Source of the DNA: Bacteroidales bacterium
Lineage (GTDB): Bacteria > Bacteroidota > Bacteroidia > Bacteroidales > UBA932
DNA: 35,684 nucleotides
NCBI GenBank assembly: GCA_017477245.1
Contig: JAFUWY010000028.1
Location: 1-35,684, forward strand
Direction of reading: 5' to 3'
Position numbers and translations under genes: made by a program. A model generated the notes under the pieces. It saw only the letters and a list, made by a program, of their open reading frames with translations, was not told the DNA's origin and searched no databases. Positions 13,717 to 22,751 of this stretch are shown in pieces. Position 1 is the first letter of the stretch; every line of letters starts with the position of its first letter.

Positions 13717-15369
13717 CTATCTCTGGTACAGGTAGCGTTTGATGCTGCGCTTGGGCGTGCGCTCGAAGTCCTCCGGCATGAACTCGATCTTGCGGATCTG
13801 GGCGTACGAGGGGAGGAGCTTGTTGATCTCGGGGAGGTTGCCGCTGATGCGCTCCTCGAGCGCTTCGCGCGTGAGCCCGTCGAGCTCGCCCTGGTGGTAG
13901 TCCGGATAGATGAGGGCCGTGAGACCGCCGCGGTCCTCGACCACGAGCGACTCCACCACGTAGGTGACGTTGTTGATGACGGCCTCCAGCTCCTCCGGAT
14001 AGATGTTCTGGCCGCTGGGGCCGAGGATCATGCACTTGGAGCGGCCGCGCAGGTACAGGAACCCGTCGTAGTCGATCACGCCGATGTCGCCGGTCTTGAA
14101 CCAGTTGTCGTTGGTGAAGCTGGCCTTGGTGGCCTCGCGGTTCTTGTAGTAGCCCAGGAAGACGTTCTGGCCCTTGATCTGGATCTCGCCGGGCTCCTTG
14201 TAGGGGTTCTTGGAGTCGATGCGCACCTCGCAGCCCGTGATCGGCATGCCGCAGGACCCCTTGCGGGTCTTCCACCACTTGGCGTAGGTGATCAGCGGGG
14301 CGCATTCCGTCATGCCGTAGCCGACGGTGAAGGGGAAGTGGATCTTGCGCAAGAACTTCTCGACCTCGGGGTTGAAGGCGGCGCCGCCGAGGATGACTTC
14401 CTCGAAGCGGCCGCCGAAGGCATCGATCATGCTGTTGCGGATCTTCTTCTGGATCACCTGGTCCACGATGGGGATGCGCATCAGGGACTTGTGGCGGTCC
14501 ACCACCGGCTTGATCTGGGACTTGTAGACCTTCTCGATGATCAGCGGCACCGCGATGATGATGTCGGGGTGGATCTCGGAGAAGGCCTTCATGATGACCT
14601 TGGGGCTCGGCGTGCGGGTCAGGAAGTGGACGTGCGCGCCGATGGTCATCTCGAAGAGGAACTCGAACATCATGCCGTACATGTGGGCCGAGGGGAGCAT
14701 CGCGACGACCTCGGACTCGCAGTTCATCTGCGGCTCGGCGGTCTCGCCGGCGAAGCGGATGTTGCACCAGAGGGCGCGGTAGGGGATCATGACGCCCTTG
14801 GAGAAGCCGGAGGTGCCCGAGGTGTAGTTGATCAGCGCGAGCTCGTCGGGCTGGTCTTCGTAATAGTTCATGTGGTCGGGCTTGAATCCGTCGGGATAGA
14901 GCGTCTTGAAGGTCTTGGTGAGGTTCTCCCGCACGGTCACGAGGTCTTCGTGGCGGGCGTAGATGTAGTTGAGGGTGTTCATCTGGACGATGACCTCGAG
15001 CCCGGGCATCTCGGCCTCGGAGAGACCCTGCCAGATCACCTCGTCCACGAAGAAGACCTTGGCGTCGGAATGGTTCACAAGGTAGTGGATGTTCTCGGGC
15101 TTGAACTCGTGCAGGATGGGCACGGGCACGGCGCCGTAGGTCGTGGCGGCCAGGAAACAGACGCCCCAGTGGGCCTGGTTGCGGGAGCAGAGCGCGACCT
15201 TGTCGCCCTTCCGGAGCCCGCACTTCTCGAACGCGATGTGCAGGTACTCGATGCGTTCGGCGACATCCTTGTATTTGAGGGTGGTGCCCTGGTAGTTGGA
15301 GAGGGCGTCGCGCTCCCAGTTGTCCCGGAAACTCTTCTCCAGGAGTTTGTTTACCGATTGGAATTCCAT
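13717..15369 (-). CDS. AMP-dependent acyl-CoA ligase
   Basis: The 550-residue cytoplasmic adenylate-forming enzyme activates carboxylic acids, probably long-chain fatty acids, with ATP and CoA. Visible motifs are the P-loop TSGTSGFSK (residues ~183-191), GYGMTECAPL (A5-type), WFKTGDIGVID (A7/A8) and the C-terminal catalytic lysine region ERTPKRSIKRYLY. Length agrees with long-chain acyl-CoA ligases. It overlaps the upstream lipoprotein gene by 19 bases and lies 3 bases before the dCMP deaminase gene. Acyl chain preference cannot be read from sequence. Confidence 0.9.
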   Translation of the reverse strand: MEFQSVNKLLEKSFRDNWERDALSNYQGTTLKYKDVAERIEYLHIAFEKCGLRKGDKVALCSRNQAHWGVCFLAATTYGAVPVPILHEFKPENIHYLVNHSDAKVFFVDEVIWQGLSEAEMPGLEVIVQMNTLNYIYARHEDLVTVRENLTKTFKTLYPDGFKPDHMNYYEDQPDELALINYTSGTSGFSKGVMIPYRALWCNIRFAGETAEPQMNCESEVVAMLPSAHMYGMMFEFLFEMTIGAHVHFLTRTPSPKVIMKAFSEIHPDIIIAVPLIIEKVYKSQIKPVVDRHKSLMRIPIVDQVIQKKIRNSMIDAFGGRFEEVILGGAAFNPEVEKFLRKIHFPFTVGYGMTECAPLITYAKWWKTRKGSCGMPITGCEVRIDSKNPYKEPGEIQIKGQNVFLGYYKNREATKASFTNDNWFKTGDIGVIDYDGFLYLRGRSKCMILGPSGQNIYPEELEAVINNVTYVVESLVVEDRGGLTALIYPDYHQGELDGLTREALEERISGNLPEINKLLPSYAQIRKIEFMPEDFERTPKRSIKRYLYQR

Positions 15370-16637
15370 GTCAGTTTGATGCCTTTCTTGTCCCCGGCAA
15401 GGGTTTTATCAGGTTGGTACACGATGAAGCGGCAGCCGCGGCCCGGCCACCTGAAGGCGCTGCCGTCGGGCCGCTCCGCGTCGATGAACGCGCGCAGGGC
15501 GGATTCGCTGCCATATAGATACCAGCCGCCATAGGCGGCGGTGAAACTGTCGTCTCCGGTGGCGAAGGCGCTGCCGTATAGGATTGGCAGGAAGCCGCGC
15601 CAGGGGTTCTCGGCCGGCTCTCTGTCCGCGACGGCCTTGGCCGGGCGGACCAGCGTCAGGGCGCCGCCGCCGAAATGGACGAGGGCGATCTCGCGGACGC
15701 CGACCTCCTGCTCCCATTTGAGCGGGTCCTTGCCGCTCGACTTGCGGAGCTCCTCCAGGGTGCGCCTGTAGCGGGTCAGCTTGACGGAGGCGTCCTGGAA
15801 GCGCTCCACGGCCTGCCGCATCTCGGGCAGCCCGACGGGCATCGCCAGCGCGAAGCGCGTGTCGGGCGGAAGGACGGCGCCCAGGCGGCTGTCGCCGAAG
15901 GGTAGGGCCTCGAGGATGTTGGCGTAGTAGGCGTCGGAGTCGCTGCAGACGGGCAGGACGTCGAATCCGTCGGAGCCGGGCCGGAGCACGGTCCAGTCCG
16001 CGACGATACGAAGGAACGCGGTCAGCTCGCGGCGGGGGAAGATGCCCTGGAGCCAGGTCTTCGGGGCGAGCCGGTCGGCGCCGCCGTTGCGGAAGATGAC
16101 GAAACGATCGTCATCCGCCACGGCCAGCGCGTCGCGGAATCCGGGCGCGTCGAGGATGGAGGTATGCTCGGTGAGGTGGCGCCGGACCGCGGTCAGCTGG
16201 GCGTCGGAGGGCGTGATGAGCAGGAAGCCGTCGCGCCGGGCCTCGGGGTCGGGCGCGACGTATTCGGTGCGCAGGCGCAGCGTCGCGGCCTGCCCGAGCA
16301 GCGCGAGGACCGACTCGGAGGAGTCGGCGGGCGCGCGCCCGGTGTCCAGGGCGAGCACGGGCACGAGCGAGCCGTTGTAGCAGAGCGACAGGGCCATCCG
16401 GGCGTTCTTGAACGCGGACAGGTCCAGCTGGTGGAGGACGCTGGTCGAATCGTACAGGCGCAGTCCCTCGGCGAGCCGGTCATGGCAGATGACCGCCAGC
16501 GCGTCGGACGGGACGGCGGCGAGCAGCTCGGGGATGTGCCGCTGCTGCGGCACGGCCCCGTCGTTGCGGGCGCCTCCGCCGCAGGCGAACAGGACCGGGA
16601 GGATGAAAAACAGGGCGAAGAGGCTTTTTTTGCTCAT
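15351..16637 (-). CDS. Hypothetical lipoprotein, DUF3352/DUF4836-like in layout
   Basis: The 428-residue protein begins with a lipoprotein signal, FFILPVLFACGGG (C19). I do not recognise a defined family with confidence. The repeated pattern of VPSDALAVICHDRL, then hydrophobic strands and LPPDTRFALAMPVGL, resembles Bacteroidetes lipoproteins of the DUF3352/DUF4836 kind, which have no known function. It is the first gene of the operon with the CoA ligase, dCMP deaminase and ctpA, and overlaps the ligase start by 19 bases, so expression is coupled. It is probably attached to the outer or inner membrane. Confidence 0.7.
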   Translation of the reverse strand: MSKKSLFALFFILPVLFACGGGARNDGAVPQQRHIPELLAAVPSDALAVICHDRLAEGLRLYDSTSVLHQLDLSAFKNARMALSLCYNGSLVPVLALDTGRAPADSSESVLALLGQAATLRLRTEYVAPDPEARRDGFLLITPSDAQLTAVRRHLTEHTSILDAPGFRDALAVADDDRFVIFRNGGADRLAPKTWLQGIFPRRELTAFLRIVADWTVLRPGSDGFDVLPVCSDSDAYYANILEALPFGDSRLGAVLPPDTRFALAMPVGLPEMRQAVERFQDASVKLTRYRRTLEELRKSSGKDPLKWEQEVGVREIALVHFGGGALTLVRPAKAVADREPAENPWRGFLPILYGSAFATGDDSFTAAYGGWYLYGSESALRAFIDAERPDGSAFRWPGRGCRFIVYQPDKTLAGDKKGIKLTWNSNR

Positions 16638-16643
16638 AACTTA

Positions 16644-16651
16644 CAAATATA
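16644..16651 (-). promoter_or_regulatory. -7 box of the lipoprotein-ligase-deaminase-ctpA operon
   Basis: TATATTTG on the minus strand ends six bases before the ATG at 16637, so the leader is very short. No matching -33 TTG is obvious. Confidence 0.5.
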
Positions 16652-16687
16652 CTAATTATTTGAATTATGATTTTTCGAGGAAATCAG

Positions 16688-16695
16688 TAACTTTG
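16688..16695 (+). promoter_or_regulatory. -7 box of typA
   Basis: TAACTTTG lies 51 bases before the typA ATG. A TTG is present at 16660-16662 but the 25-base spacer is too long, so only the -7 element is convincing. Confidence 0.5.
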
Positions 16696-16746
16696 CACGT
16701 TTTTAAGAAGAGAGGCACCTGCAGCGTGCGAGTAGTGTAACGGAAT

Positions 16747-18552
16747 ATGCAAGAAATCAGAAATATAGCCATTATCGCCCACGTCGACCACGGCAAGACG
16801 ACGCTGGTGGACCGCATGATCTACCAGGCCAACCTGGTGCGTCAGCCGGAAAACCTGGGCCAGCTGATCCTCGACAACAACGACCTGGAGCGCGAGCGCG
16901 GTATCACCATCCTCGCCAAGAACGTCTCCGTGATCTACAAGGGGGTCAAGATCAACATCATCGACACCCCGGGCCACAGCGACTTCGGTGGTGAGGTGGA
17001 GCGCGTGCTCAACATGGCGGACGGCGTGCTGCTGCTCGTCGACGCCTTCGAGGGCTGCATGCCCCAGACCCGCTTCGTCCTGCAGAAAGCCATCCAGATG
17101 GGCAAGAAGCCCATCGTGGTCATCAACAAGGTGGACAAACCCAACTGCCGCCCCGACGAGGTGCAGGAGGAGGTCTTCGACCTGATGTTCAACCTCAATG
17201 CCACGGAGGAGCAGCTCGACTTCGTAACCGTGTACGGATCCGCCAAGCAGGGTTGGATGTCGCTCGACTGGAAGAAGCCGACCTCCGACATCACGCCGCT
17301 GCTCGACACGATCCTCGACGTCATCCCGGCGCCGCCGGTGGTCGAGGGCACGCCGCAGCTGCTCATCTCCTCGCTGGAGTACTCCCCGTACGTGGGCCGG
17401 ATCGCCGTCGGGCGCATCACCCGCGGCTCGCTCAAGGCGGGCCAGCCGATCAGCCTGTGCAAGCGCTACGACATCGTCCAGAAGCAGAAGATCAAGCAGC
17501 TGATGGTCTTCGAAGGCCTGGGCAAGGCCAATGTCGAGGAGGTCCAGTGCGGTGACATCTGCGCCGTGGTGGGCATCGACGGTTTCGAGATCGGCGACAC
17601 GATCGCCGACTACGAGAACCCGGAGGCCCTGGAGCCCATCGCCATCGACGAGCCGACGATGAGCATGCTCTTCACCATCAACAATTCCCCCTTCTTCGGC
17701 AAGGACGGCAAGTACGTCACCTCGCGCCACCTCAAGGAGCGCCTGGACAAGGAGCTGGAGAAGAACCTCGCGCTGCGCGTCAAGCCTGGCCTGACGGCCG
17801 ACTCGTTCATCGTCTACGGCCGCGGCGTGCTGCACCTGTCGGTGCTCATCGAGACGATGCGCCGCGAAGGGTTCGAGCTGCAGGTCGGCCAGCCCAAGGT
17901 GCTGGACAAGACCATCGGCGGCCAGCGCTGCGAGCCGGTGGAGGACCTGTCGATCGAGGTGCCCGAGGAGTTCGTGGGCGCCGCCATCGAGATCTCCACG
18001 CGCCGCAAGGGCGCGCTGGTGCGCATGGAGCCGCGCGGCGACCGCACCCTGCTGGAGTTCGAGATCCCGACCCGCGGCCTGATCGGCCTGCGCTCCAACC
18101 TGCTGACCGCCAGCCAGGGCGAGGCCATCGTCGCGCACCGTTTCAAGGAGTACCAGCCTTACAAGGGCGAGATCGAACACCGCAACAACGGCTCGCTCGT
18201 CTCCATCGAGACCGGCCAGTCCATCGCCTACTCGATGAACAAGCTGCTGGACCGCGGCCGCTTCTTCGTGGAGCCCGGCGAGGACATCTACGCCGGCCAG
18301 GTCGTGGGCGAGCACACCCGCGAGCGCGATCTCAACATCAACATCTGCAAGACCAAGAAGCTTACCAACGTCCGCGCCGCCGGCTCCGACGAGAAGATCG
18401 TCCTCCCGCCGGCCATCAAATTCTCCCTGGAGGAGGCGCTGGAATACATCCAGGAAGATGAACTCGTGGAGGTCACGCCGCACTTCATGCGCATCCGCAA
18501 AATCCTGCTGGACCCGCTGGCGCGCAAAAGAAACAGCGACAACGAAGACTGA
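16747..18552 (+). CDS. typA: Ribosome-associated GTPase TypA/BipA
   Basis: The 601-residue translational GTPase acts on the ribosome during assembly and stress. The G domain has the P-loop [10 protein letters not shown] (residues 11-20), the switch region [19 protein letters not shown] and NKVDK. EF-Tu-like domain 2, EF-G-like domains and the BipA-specific C-terminal part ([22 protein letters not shown]) follow. Length is normal. It is transcribed divergently from the lipoprotein operon and precedes yceD, rpmF and a tRNA on the same strand. Confidence 0.96.
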   Translation: MQEIRNIAIIAHVDHGKTTLVDRMIYQANLVRQPENLGQLILDNNDLERERGITILAKNVSVIYKGVKINIIDTPGHSDFGGEVERVLNMADGVLLLVDAFEGCMPQTRFVLQKAIQMGKKPIVVINKVDKPNCRPDEVQEEVFDLMFNLNATEEQLDFVTVYGSAKQGWMSLDWKKPTSDITPLLDTILDVIPAPPVVEGTPQLLISSLEYSPYVGRIAVGRITRGSLKAGQPISLCKRYDIVQKQKIKQLMVFEGLGKANVEEVQCGDICAVVGIDGFEIGDTIADYENPEALEPIAIDEPTMSMLFTINNSPFFGKDGKYVTSRHLKERLDKELEKNLALRVKPGLTADSFIVYGRGVLHLSVLIETMRREGFELQVGQPKVLDKTIGGQRCEPVEDLSIEVPEEFVGAAIEISTRRKGALVRMEPRGDRTLLEFEIPTRGLIGLRSNLLTASQGEAIVAHRFKEYQPYKGEIEHRNNGSLVSIETGQSIAYSMNKLLDRGRFFVEPGEDIYAGQVVGEHTRERDLNINICKTKKLTNVRAAGSDEKIVLPPAIKFSLEEALEYIQEDELVEVTPHFMRIRKILLDPLARKRNSDNED

Positions 18553-18558
18553 TTTTAG

Positions 18559-18588
18559 TTGCTAATCGCGAAAAAATTGCTAACTTTG
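18559..18588 (+). promoter_or_regulatory. Promoter before yceD/rpmF
   Basis: TTG (18559-18561), 19 bases and TAACTTTG (18581-18588) form a consensus promoter. It conflicts with the best yceD start codon, a TTG at 18586 lying inside the -7 box. Confidence 0.55.
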
Positions 18589-18972
18589 CAACCCTTTGTA
18601 GTTAAACTGACAAGTCTGGCCCCCGGCAAAAGCCACTTTACGTGGCATGCGGGGCCTGAGTTCTTTGAGATATTCGGGAATGAAGAAATCCTCGATGCCG
18701 ACCTGGAAGTGACGGCCGGGATCGCGAACCACGGCCTGACGGCGGACGCCGCCTGCGTGGTCAGCGGCAGCGTGACCGTCGCTTGCGACAGGTGTCTCGA
18801 GGACCTGGTGATCCCGGTGGAGACCTCCTTCGAGGAGACCTACACGCCGGAATCCGACGAACTGGACCTGCGGCAGGATGTCTACGACTACGTCTGCATC
18901 TCGCTCCCGATCCAGCGGGTGCACCCCGAGGGAGAATGCAATCAGGAGACTACAAAGTATTTGAGCAAATAA
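18586..18972 (+). CDS. yceD: YceD/DUF177 family protein
   Basis: The protein of about 128 residues is encoded just before rpmF, as in most bacteria; the family is linked to 23S rRNA processing or ribosome assembly. The conserved core is seen in VSGSVTVACDRCLEDLVIPVE and the C-terminal VCISLPIQRVHPEGEC. The family's N-terminal pattern (FVVKLTSLAPGKSHF) requires a start upstream of codon 18595. No ATG or GTG is available there. TTG at 18586 is the least bad choice, but it overlaps the -7 box; CTG at 18607 or a rare start are alternatives. The start is therefore uncertain, while the gene is certain. Confidence 0.85.
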   Translation: MQPFVVKLTSLAPGKSHFTWHAGPEFFEIFGNEEILDADLEVTAGIANHGLTADAACVVSGSVTVACDRCLEDLVIPVETSFEETYTPESDELDLRQDVYDYVCISLPIQRVHPEGECNQETTKYLSK

Positions 18973-18993
18973 TAATTTAAAAATAATAAAGCA

Positions 18994-19176
18994 ATGGCAC
19001 ATCCGAAACACAAACTTTCCAAGCAGCGCAGGGACAAGCGTCGTACCCACGACTTCGCGCCGGTTCCGACCCTCGCGACCTGCCCGAACTGCGGTGCGAC
19101 CGTGATCTATCACCGTGTCTGCCCCGAGTGCGGTTACTACAGAGGCCGTCAGATCGTTGTCAAGAACGCTGAGTAG
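18994..19176 (+). CDS. rpmF: 50S ribosomal protein L32
   Basis: The 60-residue basic protein starts AHPKHKLSKQRRDKRRTH after the initiator and has a zinc-ribbon CPNC..CPEC (C30, C33, C43, C46), the zinc-binding form of L32. It belongs to the large ribosomal subunit. It is preceded by an AT-rich leader and follows yceD by 21 bases. The stop codon is one base before tRNA-Arg, so the tRNA is probably processed from the same transcript. Confidence 0.97.
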   Translation: MAHPKHKLSKQRRDKRRTHDFAPVPTLATCPNCGATVIYHRVCPECGYYRGRQIVVKNAE

Positions 19177-19177
19177 C

Positions 19178-19249
19178 GGTCCCTTAGTTCAACGGATAGA
19201 ACGAAGGTTTCCTAAACCTTAAATACAGGTTCGATTCCTGTAGGGACTA
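19178..19249 (+). tRNA. tRNA-Arg (anticodon CCT)
   Basis: A full cloverleaf folds: acceptor GGTCCCT/AGGGACT, D-stem GTTC/GAAC, anticodon stem AAGGT/ACCTT with loop TTCCTAA (anticodon CCT, reading AGG), and T-arm ACAGG/CCTGT with loop TTCGATT. The discriminator base is A and CCA is not encoded. Confidence 0.95.
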
Positions 19250-19250
19250 C

Positions 19251-19279
19251 AGAGAAGGCACCCGACGGGTGCCTTCTCT
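19251..19279. terminator. Strong terminator after tRNA-Arg
   Basis: AGAGAAGGCACCC (19251-19263) and GGGTGCCTTCTCT (19267-19279) pair perfectly around a 3-base loop. It ends the typA-yceD-rpmF-tRNA unit and probably also the convergent SDR gene. Confidence 0.8.
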
Positions 19280-19293
19280 GTAGTCCTTGCGTT

Positions 19294-20079
19294 TTACATC
19301 GGCTTGATGCGGCGGGCGAGGCGGGCGCACAGGCCCGGGAAGAAGCGCTTGATGAACGTCATCACCAGTTCGCCGCGGCCCACGAGGACCTCGCGGCGGC
19401 CCTTCCGCACGGCCCGCACGATCTTGCGTGCGGCGGCCTCGGGCGACAGCCCGCCGGCCTGGCCGGCGTCCATCTTGCCGTGCGGCACGCCGCCCTTGTC
19501 CAGGGCATAGCGCGAGATGTTGGTCCGAACGCGCCCCGGACAGACGATCGTGACGCGGATGCCGCGGTCGTAGTACTCGGCCTGCAGGGTCTCGAAGAAT
19601 CCGTACATCGCGAACTTCGAAGAACTGTAGCCGCAGCGCAGCGGGAAGCCGAAGCGGCCGGCGATGGAGGTCGTGACGGCGATGTGCCCGCCGCCCTGCC
19701 CGAGCAGGTGCGGCAGCAGGGCCCGGGCGATGTTCACCGGGGAGAAATAATTGACTTCCATGATCTTGCGGATCATCTCGTCCGAGGTGTCCTCGACAGT
19801 CGTGCGCTGGCTGATGCCGGCGTTGAGCAGGGCCGTGTCCAGTCCGCCGAGGACCTCCCAGGCCCGCTCCGTGAGGGCTTCGATCCCGGAAGGATCGCTG
19901 AAATCATAGGGGAGCACGGCGACCTGCGCGGCGCCCAGCTCGCGGCAGCGCTGCGCGACGGGCGCGAGCCGCTCCGCCGACGAGGAGGTCAGCACGAGGG
20001 CGGCGCCGTCGGCGGCATAGCGCTCGGCGCAGGCCTGCCCGATGCCGGAGGAGGCGCCGGTGATCCAAACCCGCTCCAT
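19294..20079 (-). CDS. Short-chain dehydrogenase/reductase (SDR)
   Basis: The 261-residue NAD(P)-dependent oxidoreductase has a classical SDR layout: cofactor motif TGASSGIG (residues 7-14), LLNAGIS (about 84-90), catalytic S138, Y151 and K155 (YSSSK), and the PGRVRTN motif after the active site. The C-terminal basic segment (FIKRFFPGLCARLARRIKP) suggests membrane association, as in the DltE/DHRS7-like group. It starts 3 bases downstream of the VOC gene stop, so the two form an operon. The substrate is unknown. Confidence 0.88.
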   Translation of the reverse strand: MERVWITGASSGIGQACAERYAADGAALVLTSSSAERLAPVAQRCRELGAAQVAVLPYDFSDPSGIEALTERAWEVLGGLDTALLNAGISQRTTVEDTSDEMIRKIMEVNYFSPVNIARALLPHLLGQGGGHIAVTTSIAGRFGFPLRCGYSSSKFAMYGFFETLQAEYYDRGIRVTIVCPGRVRTNISRYALDKGGVPHGKMDAGQAGGLSPEAAARKIVRAVRKGRREVLVGRGELVMTFIKRFFPGLCARLARRIKPM

Positions 20080-20082
20080 GGC

Positions 20083-21162
20083 CTATTCGGGACGTTTCTG
20101 GCCGCGGGACACGAGCCCCATCATCCGGAAGAGGAACTTCGGCAGGGGCTTGCGCGGGTCGCGCTTACGCATGTCGAGGTACCAGCCGAGTTTCTTGATG
20201 ACGGGGATCTTGTGGGTCTCCACGAACTCGATGAGCGTGCCGTCGGGATCCTCGATGTAGGTGAAGTGGCCGGAGGCCTCGCCCATGTCGAACTGCTCGC
20301 CGTCCGGGCAGCTGTCCACGGTGAAGGGATGGCCCTTGGCGGCGCAGAAGCGCCCGAGGGCCTGCATGCCCGTCACGTCGTAGCAGATCTGGATGAATCC
20401 CGGGTCGCCCCAGTAACGCCCCTCGAAGATCTTGCGGGGCGTGCGGTCGAGGGCCTGCACCAGCTCGATGCAGTCCGGGCCGAGCAGCCCGGAGAAGGCG
20501 CCGGTGCGCGGCTGCGCGGGGCGCAGGAGCACGCGGCGGAAGCGCCCGTCGGCGCCGGGCAGCAAGGCCCAGTCGTCGAAGACGCCGGTCCGGTCGTACA
20601 CGACGGTGTCGTAGCCGAGGATCTCCTTGTAGAAGGCGATCGAGCGCTCCATGTCGGTCACGCCCGCCACGGCGCCGGCGATACCGCCGGTCAGGCGGCC
20701 CTGCTCGATGTAGAGGTAGTCCGACTGGACCAGCTGGAAGCAGTTGCCGTACAGGTCCTTGACGCAGAAGCAGGGCGTGCCGTCGGGCAGCGCCGAGACG
20801 GCTCCGACATCCTTCCACTTCGCGGAGATCTCCTGGTGGAACGCCGCGATGTCGCGGCAGTGCACCTTGGCGGCGAAGACGCCCAGGTCGCCCACGGAGA
20901 TCTCGAAGCCCACGGGCACGGGCTTGCGCTTCGAGTACTGCCAGATCTCGAATCCGCCGCCGCCCTGGAGGTTGGCGTTGATGCTGGCGTGGCGTTGCTG
21001 CGGCTGCCCGCCCGTGTAGGGGAGCATGCGCTCCGCCACGGTGTCGTCTTCGAGGATCTTGAGGTCGGCTCCGAACATCTCGATGAGCCAGTTCCAGGAC
21101 TTATTGAAATTCTCAGTCCCGACACCCACCTGCTGGATGCCGTTGATCGTGAAATTATCCAT
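20083..21162 (-). CDS. Two-domain VOC (glyoxalase-fold) protein
   Basis: The protein of about 359 residues begins MDNFTINGIQQVGVGTENF, the opening of a vicinal-oxygen-chelate domain. A second VOC unit starts at GIAGAVAGVTDMERSIAFYKEIL and ends in YIEDPDGTLIEFVE. Such proteins are metal enzymes (dioxygenases, isomerases, lyases) or binding proteins; this one is not further identifiable. ATG at 21162 is used because an upstream in-frame TTG at 21195 lies in the -7 box (21193-21200). It is transcribed with the SDR. Confidence 0.82.
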   Translation of the reverse strand: MDNFTINGIQQVGVGTENFNKSWNWLIEMFGADLKILEDDTVAERMLPYTGGQPQQRHASINANLQGGGGFEIWQYSKRKPVPVGFEISVGDLGVFAAKVHCRDIAAFHQEISAKWKDVGAVSALPDGTPCFCVKDLYGNCFQLVQSDYLYIEQGRLTGGIAGAVAGVTDMERSIAFYKEILGYDTVVYDRTGVFDDWALLPGADGRFRRVLLRPAQPRTGAFSGLLGPDCIELVQALDRTPRKIFEGRYWGDPGFIQICYDVTGMQALGRFCAAKGHPFTVDSCPDGEQFDMGEASGHFTYIEDPDGTLIEFVETHKIPVIKKLGWYLDMRKRDPRKPLPKFLFRMMGLVSRGQKRPE

Positions 21163-21192
21163 TTGTGCCAAAATATTTGCTTTTTTGGGAAA

Positions 21193-21200
21193 CAAAGATA
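21193..21200 (-). promoter_or_regulatory. -7 box of the VOC-SDR operon
   Basis: TATCTTTG on the minus strand, about 31 bases before the ATG at 21162. No suitably spaced -33 TTG was seen. Confidence 0.5.
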
Positions 21201-21222
21201 AGCATTCTCCGCCAAAATAGGT

Positions 21223-21250
21223 AATTGGCTTACCGGACGGTAAGCCAATT
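21223..21250 (-). terminator. Hairpin at the end of the PL10-like gene
   Basis: AATTGGCTTACCG (21223-21235) and CGGTAAGCCAATT (21238-21250) pair perfectly around two bases. It includes the stop codon of the pectate lyase-like gene. Confidence 0.6.
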
Positions 21251-22741
21251 GATTAAATGGGTCATGTTCTGCATGTAGGTCCAGGTGGAGATGCATTCCG
21301 CGGGGAGCGGGGCGTCGGAGAAGCCCGGATTCTCGTGCGAGACGCCGGGCAGGCCGCCGGGCCAGTAGTCCTTGGCGGCGAGGGCGTCCACGAGCTTCTG
21401 GATGGCATCCTTGTCCTCCTGCACACCGCTGCCGCGCGAATAGTAGAGCGGGTAGTGGCGCTGCCGGGCCTTGTCGCCGAGGAACGGCGAGTCCGCCGTG
21501 GCCTCCTCGACGCTCATCTTCAGCAGGGACTCGTACTGCTCCTTGAGGGGACCCAGGTTGATGGTCCGGTAGGAGCGGTAGTGGGTGATGATGTCGTGCG
21601 GGTCATAGTCCACCCAGTATTTGCCGTTTCCGCGATGCAGGTAGAGCGGCTTGCCGGTGCCTACCTCCACGAAGGTGGGGCAGAGGATCTGGCCTTCGCG
21701 CAGGTTCTGCTTGAAGAAGGAGACCATATCCGGGCCGTACTGGATGCTCTCGAGGAACTCGAACGCGTCCGGGATGCGGGCGAGGTACTTGGTGTCGCCC
21801 GTCCAGCGGTAGAACATCATCAGGTTGCCGATCATCTCGGCAGTGGCCGTGGCCGCGTAGCCGCGCGGCTCGAAGTCGCGCGCATGGCCCGGAGTGTAGC
21901 CCAGGTCCAGCTGGTGCTGCATGGCCCAGCCCGCCTGCGGCTTGCCGCCCTGCAGCACGAGCACGCAGCTCATGGCGCGCTGGATGGGCTCCAGCACGCG
22001 CTCCTCACCGAGGATCTGCCAGCAGTCCAGCAGGAAGTTGATGTTGCCGGTGTGGACGCCGTCGTTGATGGTGATGAAGGAGCTGTAGTCGGGCTTGCCT
22101 TCCTTGACGAAGTCATAGCGGAGGGGCCAGCGTTGCGGCCAGCCGCCCACGGGGTACTGGCTCTGGATCATGAAGTCGATCGCCTTGTCGATGGCGGGGC
22201 GGTAGCGCGGATCCCAGTGCTCGGCGTACATCCGGAGCAGGAAGCCCGCGGCGTCGATCGTGCCGTCGTCGAAGGTGGCGTTGCCGGAGTAGTGGAGGTG
22301 CTCCTGGGCGCAGTACTGGTAGCCGGAGGCCACGGTCTTGTACCAGTCCTTGAGCGAAGCCTCGCCGGCGAAGTCCGCCATGTAGTTCCAGCCGCCGCAG
22401 GGCAGCTGCGCCCAGATCAGGGCGGCGGCTGCCTCCTCGGCGGCCTTCAGGTAGTATTCGTCGCCCGTGGCATGGTAGGCGTCGAGGAAGACGTTACCCA
22501 TCGCCGGAGTGCCGCGCTCGATCCACATCATCGAGGGCTTGCACTCGAGCTCTCCCCAGACGCGGGAGAAGTCAGGGGCGTAGTTCCAGAGGTAGCCGCC
22601 GGTGTTGGAGACCTTCTCGACCATGAAGGTGGTGGCTTTCTTCATCGTGGCACGCACCTGGTCGTCGGTGAGGCCCTTGGGGCGGGCAGCCTGCAGCGGC
22701 AGCGCCGCCAGGATGCTGAGGATTATAATGATCTTTTTCAT
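21230..22741 (-). CDS. Pectate lyase-like protein, PL10-type
   Basis: The protein of about 503 residues has a Sec signal (MKKIIIILSILAALPLQA) and is probably periplasmic or exported. QYPVGGWPQRWPL is the NGGWPQ-type motif of family PL10 polygalacturonate lyases. The helical-barrel pattern (GGYLWNYAPDFS, TINDGVHTGNINFLLDCW, GYTPGHARDFEPRGYA) agrees with an (alpha/alpha)-toroid. PL10 enzymes cleave homogalacturonan by beta-elimination. ATG at 22741 follows the upstream glycosidase stop by 10 bases. The family call is by motif, and I cannot confirm the catalytic arginine and aspartate, so specificity is open. Confidence 0.65.
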   Translation of the reverse strand: MKKIIIILSILAALPLQAARPKGLTDDQVRATMKKATTFMVEKVSNTGGYLWNYAPDFSRVWGELECKPSMMWIERGTPAMGNVFLDAYHATGDEYYLKAAEEAAAALIWAQLPCGGWNYMADFAGEASLKDWYKTVASGYQYCAQEHLHYSGNATFDDGTIDAAGFLLRMYAEHWDPRYRPAIDKAIDFMIQSQYPVGGWPQRWPLRYDFVKEGKPDYSSFITINDGVHTGNINFLLDCWQILGEERVLEPIQRAMSCVLVLQGGKPQAGWAMQHQLDLGYTPGHARDFEPRGYAATATAEMIGNLMMFYRWTGDTKYLARIPDAFEFLESIQYGPDMVSFFKQNLREGQILCPTFVEVGTGKPLYLHRGNGKYWVDYDPHDIITHYRSYRTINLGPLKEQYESLLKMSVEEATADSPFLGDKARQRHYPLYYSRGSGVQEDKDAIQKLVDALAAKDYWPGGLPGVSHENPGFSDAPLPAECISTWTYMQNMTHLINWLTVR

Positions 22742-22751
22742 ATTCAATGGA

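Noticed and set aside
11778-15534. Very long plus-strand open frames opposite ctpA, the deaminase and the acyl-CoA ligase
   Set aside because: They are antisense shadows caused by high GC and codon bias; the minus-strand proteins have clear catalytic motifs and the antisense translations are low-complexity (H, D, V, L, G runs).
16684-18483. 599-codon minus-strand frame opposite typA
   Set aside because: Antisense of an unmistakable TypA; no family motifs.
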